Positions 53,374 through 62,263 of a DNA stretch of 64,000 nt are shown here, in pieces; position 1 is the first letter of the stretch; each line of letters starts with the position of its first letter. A program made the position numbers and the translations under genes. Location: the NCBI RefSeq assembly GCF_019430945.1, contig NZ_JAHYCB010000015.1, positions 39,073 through 103,072 of the forward strand. The letters run 5' to 3'. This DNA comes from Neorhizobium populisoli. Lineage in GTDB: Bacteria; Pseudomonadota; Alphaproteobacteria; Rhizobiales; Rhizobiaceae. Below the pieces are notes generated by a model. The model was given only the letters and a program-made list of their open reading frames with translations. It was not told where the DNA came from and did not search any database.

Positions 53374-53760
53374 CTATCTAAGAAGCGGAGACCACCGCGG
53401 GTTCCGTCCATGCAATCGAACCGGGCGTCGCCCGGAAGGTTCCGCCGTTTCCTCCTCTGATGCACGCTCGACGTCGCTGGCCGTTGCGTCCGGTTCGCTT
53501 GCGCCCGCTCGTGCGATCAGTTCGCGCGGGCCGATACACGCCCTGAATCCTCTGATCTTTTTATCGTCGAATTCAAGGACGCTAACGCCTGAGTACGAGA
53601 CGGACTGACCGTCGATGACACCCACGCTCTGCCATTAAATCGCGGCGGCTTTTCCGCTTGCGAACGTGGCATCGTCGTTGAACAGACTGGCGATGACGTC
53701 GACGTTGCCGGACTCTTCCAGTCGATGCAGGGCATCCATGAATTTTACGGTAAAGGTCAT
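53374..53760 (-). pseudogene. SnoaL-like protein with a nonsense codon
   Basis: From the ATG at 53760 (GGAGGCCAA ahead): MDALHRLEESGNVDVIASLFNDDATFASG, then TAA after GKAAAI, and in the same frame WQSVGVIDGQSVSYSGVSVLE and IRGFRACIGP. The D-D-A-T and late F-D-x-x-x-I features fit SnoaL/NTF2-like folds. The middle may also be deleted. A divergent stress-type promoter precedes it. Confidence 0.6.
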
Positions 53761-53785
53761 TTGGCCTCCTTGGGTTCTCCATTCA

Positions 53786-53810
53786 AACCTCACCACCGGA
53801 TGGCTGTTCC
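53786..53810 (-). promoter_or_regulatory. EcfG/RpoE2-type promoter for the SnoaL-like gene
   Basis: On minus GGAAC (plus GTTCC 53806-53810) and GTT (plus AAC 53786-53788), 17 bases apart; the start is 26 bases downstream. Confidence 0.55.
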
Positions 53811-53832
53811 GTCAGCGCCTATCTTCCTGGGC

Positions 53833-53857
53833 GGAATCAGGCACGCTATGGCTCGTT
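53833..53857 (+). promoter_or_regulatory. Candidate EcfG-type promoter for the YidB-like gene
   Basis: GGAAT (53833-53837), 17 bases, GTT (53855-53857): one mismatch in the -35. It is divergent from the promoter at 53786 and 24 bases before the YidB-like start. Confidence 0.4.
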
Positions 53858-53880
53858 TTCGCGGAAATAGGAGAAACGAC

Positions 53881-54336
53881 ATGCCGAGCGGATCACTCAA
53901 CGCTACCCGCCGTCCTCGCCGTCGCGGGTTATCAAAACCGCGACAAGATCGCTGGAATCCTCAAAGGGGTCACCGAGCGTCCTCAGTCGGCGCCCGGTGG
54001 CGCAACGCAAGGCTCTACGCCGAACGCCTCCATGTCGCCGACTTCGGGTGGCTTCGACGACATTCTATCATCAACGGCGGCCTCAGCGACTTGATCGATT
54101 GGTTCAAACAGGCTGGACAGGAAAGGAAGGCTGAGTCTTGGGTCAAGCCGGGCGCGAACGAACCGATTGACGACAGCGAACTCGCATCGGCACTTGGTCC
54201 GGACGTCCTGCGCGATATCGCCGCGCGAACAGGGCTGTCCGAGGAGGAGGTCCTGAAGAGACTGTCAAAGAACCTTCCCGACGCCGTGGATGGTCTGACG
54301 CCTGACGGATCGTTTCCGCCAGCCTCGCCTATTTGA
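53881..54336 (+). pseudogene. YidB/DUF937-like protein, frameshifted
   Basis: One frame gives VLAVAGYQNRDKIAGILKGV and SPTSGGFDDIL. Another continues GGLSDLIDWFKQAGQERKAESW, ELASALGPDVLRDIAARTGLS and LSKNLPDAVDGLTPDG. This is the YidB family, whose members often cluster with stress genes. Shifts lie after the start (about 53905) and near 54065. Confidence 0.65.
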
Positions 54337-54408
54337 TTCCTGAACCCTCACAACCGATGAAGTCTAAAGCAGCTGTCGCAGCTCGTTCAGACAGCCAAGG
54401 AGGAAAGA

Positions 54409-54618
54409 ATGGATGTCTCTTCGACAACCCTCACTTCGACAAGCCACCAGATCGCCGAGGACCTTTTCAACGCGCGCGTCAGCAAGGGCTATACCGTTGA
54501 CCAGCTGGAGATAGCCACCGGGCTGACGGAAAGCGAGATCAGGCGTGTGGAGGAGGGTCGCGGAAATCTCAGCTCGAGCTTATATCCGCCGGATACGCAT
54601 CGCATTGAGCTGACTTAG
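54409..54618 (+). CDS. Small XRE-like helix-turn-helix protein
   Basis: 69 residues. IAEDLFNARVSKGYTVDQLEIATGL and TESEIRRVEEG make an XRE helix-turn-helix (helices 1-4). The C-terminal 20 residues look unrelated and may reflect a late frameshift. GGAGGAAAGA before the ATG is an excellent ribosome site. Likely a DNA-binding regulator. Confidence 0.6.
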   Translation: MDVSSTTLTSTSHQIAEDLFNARVSKGYTVDQLEIATGLTESEIRRVEEGRGNLSSSLYPPDTHRIELT

Positions 54619-54648
54619 GAAAAAGTGATTGGTGGCAGCTTCTGCATT

Positions 54649-54894
54649 TCAGTGCCGGAGTATGCCAGCGTCTGCGGCTGCCTTCCTGAAAGCTTTCTCT
54701 GCTACACCCGAGTCCACCCTACCATCAACTGCGCCCATGCACGCCCTGCGAGCGGCGGCAAAAGCTTTGCCGCCGCGGGTGGGCCAACAGGTCATCAAAC
54801 ACGCGAGCGCTTCGCGACTGTTGCTGACGCTCTTGAAGTGATCTCCGCAATCAAGGCTAACTTCAACCGTCGGTTCCCAAAGTTCGGTAGACAT
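54649..54894 (-). CDS. DUF982 family protein
   Basis: 81 residues: WEPTVEVSLDCGDHFKSVSNS, EALACLMTCWPTRGGKAFAAAR and GVAEKAFRKAAADAG follow DUF982, a rhizobial family with many paralogues and no known function. A 10-bp hairpin (CGGCGGCAAA/TTTGCCGCCG) lies within its coding sequence. A well-placed stress-type promoter precedes it. Confidence 0.75.
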   Translation of the reverse strand: MSTELWEPTVEVSLDCGDHFKSVSNSREALACLMTCWPTRGGKAFAAARRACMGAVDGRVDSGVAEKAFRKAAADAGILRH

Positions 54895-54930
54895 TCCAAC
54901 ACCCGTTTTCCGATTTTCGTTTCGTCTGGC

Positions 54931-54955
54931 AACGTTGCTTGAGAGGCGGCGTTCC
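54931..54955 (-). promoter_or_regulatory. EcfG/RpoE2-type promoter for the DUF982 gene
   Basis: On minus GGAAC (plus GTTCC 54951-54955) and CGTT (plus AACG from 54931) at 17 bases; the start is 37 bases downstream. Confidence 0.6.
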
Positions 54956-55002
54956 GTCGTAGGACTTAGGTCCCAAGTCTATAGCGAAGGTTCACCTGCG
55001 CG

Positions 55003-55668
55003 TCAGAACCGGATGACTGTAGTGGTGCCATCCACATCCCTCACGGCGTTGCTGGCCGACTGCGATCCCGCCCCCGAACACTGTTTCCTGCCGCCCGTGA
55101 ACGGCTGATACGTGTTGTCCGCAATCCTATACGAGCTGTACCGCTCCATGCACCACCGCACGGTCGCATCGGGCACGCTCGCCCGATCAATATCCGCGAC
55201 CTGATCGACCGAAGCTGCCGGAGTTTCGACGGGTGCGTTACAGGCCTGACGCTGACCGCCGCCGTATGGCTGGTAGGTGTTGTCGCTCGGGTTATATGAG
55301 CGGTAGCGCGCGCCGCACCACTGCTGCGTCCTGGCCGCCTGCCGTTGCGCGAGGAGGACATCGGACGGCGCACCCTGCTCGCCAGCCGCGTCAGTGGTCC
55401 TTGCCGAACTGAGCATCACCTTAACCCGCTGCGCGGGCTTGGCCTCAGCCACCATCGTATCTGCAGACAGAGCAGCTGGGAGCCGTTCATATACCTGTAG
55501 ATTGGGATCAACTCTTCTAACTTCCGTTGGCCACAAAGGCTCGCCGTTCAGGTCGGTGAATGTGTGGGGGGCAGGAGGTTCAGCAAGGTCGGATGCTAGC
55601 TGCATACTGCCTGCGGCGATCGGCAGAAGGCAGGAAGCGAGGAGAAGGGCTGTGAGTAGTTCGCGCAT
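55003..55668 (-). CDS. BA14K-type secreted protein with two repeats
   Basis: 221 residues with a signal peptide (residues 1-20). Two BA14K-type modules are visible: WCGARYRSYNPSDNTYQPYGGG and WCMERYSSYRIADNTYQPFTGG, about 65 residues apart, each with a following Cys (QACNAP, KQCSG). BA14K proteins are small Rhizobiales-specific surface or periplasmic lectin-like proteins. No stress-type promoter was found upstream. Confidence 0.85.
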   Translation of the reverse strand: MRELLTALLLASCLLPIAAGSMQLASDLAEPPAPHTFTDLNGEPLWPTEVRRVDPNLQVYERLPAALSADTMVAEAKPAQRVKVMLSSARTTDAAGEQGAPSDVLLAQRQAARTQQWCGARYRSYNPSDNTYQPYGGGQRQACNAPVETPAASVDQVADIDRASVPDATVRWCMERYSSYRIADNTYQPFTGGRKQCSGAGSQSASNAVRDVDGTTTVIRF

Positions 55669-55812
55669 GGGGACATTGACCTAATGATTTTGCCCCCCGA
55701 ATGCCGACCGAGATGAGTTTGTTCCTAAGCCAAAAGTCCGATCTCGGGGTTTGAGTTTCATCGGCGTTATCTTGTTTTGACAGAGGCCGCTGACGAGTTG
55801 AGGTCCGGAACC

Positions 55813-55998
55813 ATGCCTCATGCGCGACAAAAACGGCGGGAAATTGGAAAGATCGCGGGCATCATCCGCGTTTTCGCCCACCCCAGAATGATACCAAAAC
55901 AGCTCATCAACGCTGTCAATGAACGGCATCGGGATGCCAGCCGCAAGGAAATTGCCCGAGCCGCCTTTCCTGCGTGTCATCAAGACAACGAAAAATAG
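55813..55998 (+). CDS. Hypothetical protein (61 aa)
   Basis: 61 residues from the ATG at 55813, which has GAGG ten bases ahead. The pattern RREIGKIAGIIRVFAHPRMIP and VNERHRDASRKEIARAAF is helical and seen in short rhizobial proteins. The C-terminus may be truncated compared with relatives. Confidence 0.4.
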   Translation: MPHARQKRREIGKIAGIIRVFAHPRMIPKQLINAVNERHRDASRKEIARAAFPACHQDNEK

Positions 55999-56843
55999 TA
56001 CTGAAGACATTTAGGCACTTCATGATCTCGCTCGGGATGCGCGCAACGGCGGCGATACCTGACGAGGGTCCTAACCGCATTAAGATTTCATTGTGCCGTC
56101 ATGAAACTTCAGGCCGCCTGAACACTTCTGGCTGCAGATCTCCAAAAGGATTTCACGATGTCAGACAAATTCGAACGAGTTTAAGTGCAAATACCGTTCC
56201 TGGACGACTTGCGCCGCGACAGCCAGACGATAGTCGAAATAACTGTCGAGGCGCATATGATGCACGGCCGTTTTCCTGGGATGTCGATCCACAGGATATG
56301 GCGAGGGCGTTGTCGTCTGCAGCGGCCCTTCCGAGGGTCATCTGGTCCACATTAATATCGCTCGCCTACTCGATGCCGCAAATGCCGATCAATCTGTTTG
56401 CATGACCAGCGACGTCCAATCGTTAACCCCTCAATCGGGGTCGAGGGGTTGCATGCTTCTCGTCCTGCAATGTTGCAGGCCGAATCTCGGCCTTCATGAC
56501 CCTCCGCCCAATGCGGATACGTGACTTAGGCCGTCAACCTACCCTCGCCTTCCGTCGTGACGTGACAGCCTTGCCTTTGGGCATATACACGATCTCGCCG
56601 CGTTCCGCCGTCACGGTTCCCGCGCCCGTCGACACCGACACCGGTCCTTTTCCGGTGGTCGCTTCTTGGTTCGATTTACATGCGCGCTTGACTCCGCGTC
56701 ACTGATCGGCGCGGTACCAAAGCTTTCGAAGTTGATGATATCAGGATGTGGTAGTTTATTGCCTCATCATTAACTTATTCTCGCCTTGCGATGAACAAAC
56801 TCCGGCATATTCTTCGCTGTGAACAATAGAGTGAGCGGTATGT
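55999..56843. other. Gene-poor stretch with a cupin-like fragment
   Basis: On minus 56660-56534 reads TVTAERGEIVYMPKGKAVTSR, resembling the metal-site strand of EutQ-like cupins; it is short and has no start. Otherwise only short frames are present. Nothing else was accepted. Confidence 0.35.
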
Positions 56844-57038
56844 ATGACGAATAACAGTAAACGCAAAAATTTAGATAAATCTAAAACAACTTCCGATATA
56901 GATTTTACCGAGGAGGAACTTGAGCAGGGTGCACTCGACATCACAAACGCGCTCACTTTTGATCCGAACCCCCGGCTGAATGTTGTGCTATCGAAAGATG
57001 CAAGACCCTCTCCTGAGGACGTGAAGAAGACCTCCTAG
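56844..57038 (+). CDS. Hypothetical acidic protein (64 aa)
   Basis: 64 residues: a Lys/Asn-rich N-terminus then FTEEELEQGALDITNALTF. GAGCGGTATG precedes the ATG. The base composition is more AT-rich than neighbouring genes, suggesting a different origin. No family was recognised. Confidence 0.4.
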   Translation: MTNNSKRKNLDKSKTTSDIDFTEEELEQGALDITNALTFDPNPRLNVVLSKDARPSPEDVKKTS

Positions 57039-57554
57039 GCCTGCTCATTCGCACCGTGAAATACCAGCTTCACCTGTTGCTATGGACTTCGACACCTCCA
57101 AGATGGCCCGGGTCCTCGTCGACGTTCAACTACGGAGTTTTCAGAAGCGTTCCTTGAGACGCCACAGGTCTCACTTGCATGCTGGCATCCCCGGTCATGG
57201 AGTGGACAGACCCGGCGGAGGCTTCTGTTCTCAATTGCCAAATACAACGCTGCAGATGCTAGCGGCTTCTCCGGGTGATTTGACGGCCGATCGCTGGGTA
57301 CTCCGGCTGCAGGTCGGAAAAATCAACTGGGCGTCGATCCCGACAACTGACCGTGATCTTATGTTTCAACTGCTGGATTCTCGAGCTTCATTGTCCTCGA
57401 GGCTTCGAAGGAGCCAAGTCAACGTGGCATGGCTGCTGATATAGGCGTCGCTTCCAAGAGATGGACGGGCAACCCAGCCCCGGCCAAATAGTCTCTTGCG
57501 CCCAGCGCCGCCGGTTTCTATTGGTCGGGAGGCGGGAATCACGGGAAGGCTGGC
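57039..57554. other. Intergenic stretch without a supported gene
   Basis: One plus frame (57082-57444) is open but shows no motif and lacks a ribosome site. Confidence 0.35.
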
Positions 57555-58022
57555 ATGATTGCGAAGATCTGGACTGTTAGCAGAGGGCCTGTGGCAGCGA
57601 CGCAGATCGACGTCGAAAAGGCACAGGTCATCAACGCATTGATTGAGCCGCCGGCGGCAATCCTTCCATCATTACCTGGTGATCTGGTCAAGCCGTTTTC
57701 GAAAGGGCTGTTTGATCAATTCCGGCAACGATTAAAGCCGGGTATCGGGGCGACCACGCTACGGCGCGCCATCGGCGCTTTTGTACATTCCCGGCGGTAC
57801 TATTTCGCGAGTGCTCAACCCGATGCTATGCGCCATTCAATTGACGGTTTGCCCACCGAAGCAGTTTCCGCTGAGGACCGTCTGCTCGCGCAACTTCGTT
57901 TTGTGGAGTTAAAGCGCAAACATTCCCGGATGCAAGGGCAGAATGCTGCTTCCCCTGGCGCGCTCATAACAAACATCGGAGTAGACCAGAGCGGATCTCC
58001 TCATCCTCTAACGATAGATTAA
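57555..58022 (+). CDS. FinO/ProQ-type RNA-binding protein
   Basis: 155 residues. Segments AQVINALIEPPAAILPSL, TTLRRAIGAFVHSRRYYFASA, and AMRHSIDGLPTEAVSAEDRLLA follow the ProQ/FinO core (the L-R-R-A-x-x-x-x-x-x-S-R-R-Y helix and the R-H/x-D-x-D-G turn). FinO-family proteins bind small RNAs and control conjugation or replication. GGGAAGG precedes the ATG. It converges on repC, 355 bases away, so a role with the plasmid's antisense RNA is an attractive inference. Confidence 0.7.
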   Translation: MIAKIWTVSRGPVAATQIDVEKAQVINALIEPPAAILPSLPGDLVKPFSKGLFDQFRQRLKPGIGATTLRRAIGAFVHSRRYYFASAQPDAMRHSIDGLPTEAVSAEDRLLAQLRFVELKRKHSRMQGQNAASPGALITNIGVDQSGSPHPLTID

Positions 58023-58377
58023 GTCAAGTCGACGATCTACCTCCGGCTCATTTGCCATCGATGGGGCGCACCCGAATATGGAAAACTGTTTGATATCAAA
58101 TGATTAGGCTTTCTCTGACAAAACCATTGGCTGAAGCTCTTGGTAAGACGCTTCCCGAGCAAGGTACAGCTTTGGTGATAGGATATTGATCTGGGAAAGT
58201 CACGCTTGACCGCCAGACATGTGTGCCAGTGTTCGGAACACCAACATCCTTAATCTCGAATAGATTTCCAACATTCTGTTCGGGCGTCGCTGTGTTGCCG
58301 ATCTCGTGAGAGCGTGGCAACACCGGTATACGCGTGTCTCTTTCGTTCTATCGATAAACGGGTTATTTGCGGCCCCT
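58023..58377. other. Intergenic region between the ProQ-like gene and repC
   Basis: A 75-codon minus frame (58096-58323) lacks a ribosome site and recognised motif. No clear terminator was identified. Confidence 0.35.
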
Positions 58378-59658
58378 TCAAGCGGCCCCTTGCTGAGGTT
58401 GACTCTTTGCGCGGACCAAAGCCATTAACATCGGGCTGAGGCTGAATTCGCCGCGCTCGGCCTTACGCGTCAGATCGCGCAAATAGCCGCCGGCCGAGTT
58501 GATTTGGTCTCCTCTCTCAAGGATGCATGCGATGATGACTGCGGCATGTTCTGGGCCCATCGCCGCACACGCATCCTGGTAGGCCGAGGGACTGACACCC
58601 AGCATTGTGCGCACCACGTCCGCCGCAGCCATCAGATCGCGCCAACCCGAAACGATGCCAGCGCTCGAGTAATCGGCGATCTGAGGGCAGGCTCGCAGGA
58701 CCAGACCAAGCGAGAGTGATCGTAGACCGGCGACTTGGCTAGTTCTCGTCAATACCATTCCAACAGCGGCCAGTGGTCCTGATGCCAACTTCGCCTCAAC
58801 GTCAGGTGCGATGGCGAGTGACGATGGTTTTTCCAGCGCGGTTTCGGTGCCATCTTCAAGTTCAGAGAAAGATTCGGATTGTGAATTCTGTATATGCCGC
58901 TCATTTTGAGAGACATTGCCGCTTACTTTCTCGATTTTTAGCTGTGTTTCCAGAGCGTTGAAGATTTCGTCGCGGAAAGCACTCAGTTCGTTGTAAAGTT
59001 CTTCCAGCTGTCGCGCGCTTGCAGGCCGTGGCAATCGGGCGAGAGCCGATTTCAACATTTCCGTCATTGCCTGCCAGTCGCCGGCCATGTCCTCTTCTAT
59101 GGCCGTTTCGATGAGCTTGGTTATGTCCCGCCGGCAGACCGTTAATTGTTCGCGCAACCTTTGAAGGTTCAGTCGCGCGTCGGCAACGTCTTGTGCCAGT
59201 CTTTCAATCTCCAGGGCTCGCGCAAGAAGCGGCGCGAATGAAAAACCGAATGCGTCGCAAATGTTACCGCCGCGCCCGCGTCGGGCAAACCGCTTGCCGT
59301 TCGCGCTGTCTTTTCGAAGAAGAAGGCCGGCTTCGATAAGTGCGGCAATATGCCGGCGGATCGTCTGCTCCGCCATGCCATGCGCCCTTAGTGACAACTG
59401 AGTGTTGGATGGAAAGACGATCAATCCATTGTCCTCGGAAAGTTCGTCATGGGGGTAAAAGCTCAAAAGCGCGTTTAGCACCGAGAGCGCTCGGTCATTG
59501 ATACCGAGCGATGATCGGGCTTCGCAGAGCGAGCGGTATAGTCTCCATTTGTTGACCGACACACCGGGCTTGATCTTGCGCGCCATCATCTGGCTTGCGA
59601 GCATGCCAAGCGACACCGATCGCCGCCCAAAAGGCGTCGTTACATGTCCACTTTCCAT
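58378..59658 (-). CDS. repC: Plasmid replication initiator RepC
   Basis: 426 residues, the replication initiator of repABC plasmids. GRRSVSLGMLASQMMARKI and NKWRLYRSLCEARSSLGINDRAL at the start, a winged-helix part (TIRRHIAALIEAGLLLRKDSANGKRFARR), and the C-terminal AGIVSGWRDLMAAADVVRTMLGVSP are family-typical. oriV in this class lies inside repC; an AT-rich patch at about 58860-58950 is the candidate. AAGGTGAAAG precedes the ATG. It is separated from repB by a 196-base control region. Confidence 0.95.
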   Translation of the reverse strand: MESGHVTTPFGRRSVSLGMLASQMMARKIKPGVSVNKWRLYRSLCEARSSLGINDRALSVLNALLSFYPHDELSEDNGLIVFPSNTQLSLRAHGMAEQTIRRHIAALIEAGLLLRKDSANGKRFARRGRGGNICDAFGFSFAPLLARALEIERLAQDVADARLNLQRLREQLTVCRRDITKLIETAIEEDMAGDWQAMTEMLKSALARLPRPASARQLEELYNELSAFRDEIFNALETQLKIEKVSGNVSQNERHIQNSQSESFSELEDGTETALEKPSSLAIAPDVEAKLASGPLAAVGMVLTRTSQVAGLRSLSLGLVLRACPQIADYSSAGIVSGWRDLMAAADVVRTMLGVSPSAYQDACAAMGPEHAAVIIACILERGDQINSAGGYLRDLTRKAERGEFSLSPMLMALVRAKSQPQQGAA

Positions 59659-59854
59659 TGTCTTTCACCTTTCATCAGGCAAAAGAAATCCGCTCACCAA
59701 AAAGGTGCCAAAGACTCTTGACTAGGATTCGTGGAAATGCGATTCTCGTTCTTGCTTAGAGAATTGAGAGAGGCTTCCACGGCGGTACCGTTTTGGGGGC
59801 CTTTTTCTTTTGTACTGCTGCTCCTTTTGCTAGCTCAACTTTCCTCGACCACAC
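59659..59854 (+). ncRNA. repB-repC intergenic region; expected antisense ctRNA
   Basis: repABC plasmids encode a counter-transcribed RNA here, antisense to the repC leader, which controls RepC level and incompatibility. On plus TTGACT (59718) and a weak GATTCT (59741) are 17 bases apart and could be its promoter. A GC-rich stretch ending in a T-run near 59793-59815 could end it. The ends of the RNA were not established. Confidence 0.5.
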
Positions 59855-60856
59855 CTAGTTTGAGGGGCTGGTCTGGTGTTCATATTCACGCATCAGGTCC
59901 GGCATTCGCTCTGCCAGCCATCGCGCAAAGGCATCTTCGGCCTTTGGAATCGTTACAGTCGTGCCGGAAGCGGAATTTTTCATTCGGCCGAAATGCCGTC
60001 CTCCCAGCGCGAATTCGACAGTTTCAGCCGGTTTGACACTGTGTGTCATCGTTGTGCCAGCTGCCGCCATCATGGCGATGCCGATCCGACCAGCACCGTC
60101 GGCCTGCCGAAATCCGCTGGTTTGGACCACATCACGAACCGCACTGATTTTGCTGCCGTCTTTGAGGAGATCGGCAAACGCTGTCCACTTTGGTCGGCCG
60201 ACCGCTTTTGCACGGCCGATGGCAAATACGACATCACTTGGAACGACGGACGTCACGCGGAAAAGCTGGGAGACAGCAGCCTCGGTGAGACCGAGAACTG
60301 GGCAAATTGCGCGGTTTGATAATCCTGCTTCTTTCAATTGAAGCGCCCACATGGCTTGCTCGATCCAGGTGAGGTTTTCCCGAATTCCATTTTCGACGGC
60401 CTGTTCTTCAATAAGCTGTCGATCTGTTAGATCGCGCACATAGGCCTTTATCTTGACCGTCTCCGGCCGGTCGGTCTGTCCCATCATAGACTTGATGGCA
60501 TTTAGGCGCCGGTGGCCATAAGCTAACTGATAGTGGTCGCGCTTGCTCGGATGAGGACGAACCAGAACCGGAATTTTCTGGCCCTCAGTCGCGATCGACA
60601 TTTTCAAGGCGTCGAGTTCAGCCTCCGCTTCTTCATCGTTATCGAAACGATCCTGATAGGGCGAGCGATCAATCTTGGCGGGATCGAGAGATAGGATCGT
60701 ATCCTCACCCAGATGCGTGAGTGCCCTACCGACATTCGAGATGACCGGTGACGAATGCCGCCGGCCGGAAACGGGCTTTTCTGTCTCGTCAGATTCGGCA
60801 ACATCCGTGCGGTTTTCCGCCTCTTCGGCCATGCGGCGCAGAATGCTTTTTTTCAT
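59855..60856 (-). CDS. repB: Plasmid partition protein RepB
   Basis: 333 residues, ParB-like. MKKSILRRMAEEAENRTDV at the start, IDRSPYQDRF and YQLAYGHRRLNAIKSM for the ParB NTPase/CTPase-type core, and the HTH part NRAICPVLGLTEAAVSQLFR. It binds parS sites and, with RepA, segregates the plasmid. The ATG at 60856 overlaps the repA stop by four bases (ATGA). Confidence 0.95.
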   Translation of the reverse strand: MKKSILRRMAEEAENRTDVAESDETEKPVSGRRHSSPVISNVGRALTHLGEDTILSLDPAKIDRSPYQDRFDNDEEAEAELDALKMSIATEGQKIPVLVRPHPSKRDHYQLAYGHRRLNAIKSMMGQTDRPETVKIKAYVRDLTDRQLIEEQAVENGIRENLTWIEQAMWALQLKEAGLSNRAICPVLGLTEAAVSQLFRVTSVVPSDVVFAIGRAKAVGRPKWTAFADLLKDGSKISAVRDVVQTSGFRQADGAGRIGIAMMAAAGTTMTHSVKPAETVEFALGGRHFGRMKNSASGTTVTIPKAEDAFARWLAERMPDLMREYEHQTSPSN

Positions 60857-62067
60857 GGACGGCGCCCCCATACCTGATGAGCCAAACCAAGGATTTCGAA
60901 GTTGACGCGATCGGCACTTTCCACGGCGCGTTTTAGTGCCTCGCGACCCACCTCCCCGGCTTCGAGCTCGTAGAGACTTTTCTTGGCGACAGCCGCACCT
61001 GCAATTGCGGTGGATTCGAGAGCCTCGGCGACGAGCACGTCGTTGCCGAAAAGCCTTCGCATCACACCCGCCATGTATTTTTGCGGTCCGTCATTCGGAT
61101 TGACGCGTGTCAGGAGGAAGCGGAAGAAGTCGTGTTCGAACCGCGCACCAAATTGATCGAGCACTTCGGAGAGATCTGAGATCATGATCAGGAACTGATT
61201 ACATGATGCAACGTCGAGCATCGCGGGATGGACGGTGACGATCAGCGCAGTCGCAGCATAAAGCGCTGCAAGCGTTGAGTAACCGAGTGACGGCGGCGTA
61301 TCGAGGATGACAAAATCATAACGATCTTCAACACTAGCGATTGCCCTGCCGAGGCGTTCGAAGAATAAGCCTAGGTCATCACGCGTTTTAGAGGTCAGAT
61401 AGGTCGGGGTATCGAACTCGAAATCCATCAATTCGAGATTACCGGGGACAAGGTCTATTCCTGGAAAATAGGTCGGGCGAATGACGTCTGCGAAGGTCCG
61501 TCTTTCGTTGTCGTATCGAATTGCCGCATATGCGGTCTCGTTGTCACCGAGATCAAATTCCGGCTGCAGTCCGAAAAGCGCGGTCATTGACGCCTGGGGG
61601 TCAAGATCGACGCAAAGAACGCGGTAACCTTGAACGCCAAGAAAATGCGCAAGATGGATCGACGTGGTGGTCTTGGAACTTCCGCCTTTGAAATTGACTG
61701 TGGCGATGACTTGGAGTTTCTCGTTGTCGCGACGGTAGGGCAGAAGCTGTCCGGCCTCGTCTGGACGCTGAGACGCAAGGAATGATCGTAGCTCTTTAAC
61801 CTGCCCGATCGTGTAGGTGCGGCGATTGTTTTCGGCCCGTTCAGGAACAGGTCCTTTGCCCTCTATCGACAGCTGGCGCAATGTACTTTCGGGAACGGCG
61901 AGAAGGCGGGCCAGATCCATCGTCGAGAACGTCTTGGCGAAGGTCTTTTTCGCTTCCGGGGGATAGACTGCCTCGCGCATGTCGCGCAGTTCTGCCGAGA
62001 GCTTCGACGTATAGGCGTCGATTTTCGAGGCGGTGTCTCTGACGTTTTTAGATGCAGCTTGCGGCAT
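60853..62067 (-). CDS. repA: Plasmid partition ATPase RepA
   Basis: 404 residues, ParA-like. An N-terminal MerR-like HTH (STMDLARLLAVPESTLRQLS) is followed by a deviant Walker A (NFKGGSSKTTTS), then VLCVDLDPQASMTALFG, and VILDTPPSLGYSTLAAL. RepA and RepB also repress the operon. GAGGATGAG precedes the ATG. Two 16-bp palindromes lie 150-210 bases upstream. Confidence 0.95.
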   Translation of the reverse strand: MPQAASKNVRDTASKIDAYTSKLSAELRDMREAVYPPEAKKTFAKTFSTMDLARLLAVPESTLRQLSIEGKGPVPERAENNRRTYTIGQVKELRSFLASQRPDEAGQLLPYRRDNEKLQVIATVNFKGGSSKTTTSIHLAHFLGVQGYRVLCVDLDPQASMTALFGLQPEFDLGDNETAYAAIRYDNERRTFADVIRPTYFPGIDLVPGNLELMDFEFDTPTYLTSKTRDDLGLFFERLGRAIASVEDRYDFVILDTPPSLGYSTLAALYAATALIVTVHPAMLDVASCNQFLIMISDLSEVLDQFGARFEHDFFRFLLTRVNPNDGPQKYMAGVMRRLFGNDVLVAEALESTAIAGAAVAKKSLYELEAGEVGREALKRAVESADRVNFEILGLAHQVWGRRP

Positions 62068-62217
62068 CTCATCCTCTTGACGGTTTTCGTCCCTTTACGG
62101 AGCTTTATCCGTCGACGTTGCCAGAGACCATCCGATTCCACAAGGGGTTTTTGGTTAATCAATTCTAAACGGTGAAGGGCTTCGTTTGGCCCGGAAAGGG
62201 GAGCGTGTCGAGGTGAC
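62068..62217. promoter_or_regulatory. repABC operon upstream region
   Basis: This stretch between repA and the two palindromes must hold the operon promoter. No single -35/-10 pair was convincing by eye. Confidence 0.4.
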
Positions 62218-62233
62218 CTTTACAGTTGTAAAG
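62218..62233. repeat. 16-bp palindrome 1 (candidate parS)
   Basis: CTTTACAGTTGTAAAG: both 7-bp arms are perfect (CTTTACA/TGTAAAG). It lies 46 bases from an almost identical copy, upstream of repA, where RepB- or RepA-binding sites are expected. Confidence 0.55.
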
Positions 62234-62263
62234 TTTTCCACTGGAATCGTCCAGGGCTTGGAG

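Noticed and set aside
54735..54790. Strong hairpin as a terminator
   Set aside because: It lies inside the DUF982 coding sequence and has no T-run; more likely a codon-level palindrome.
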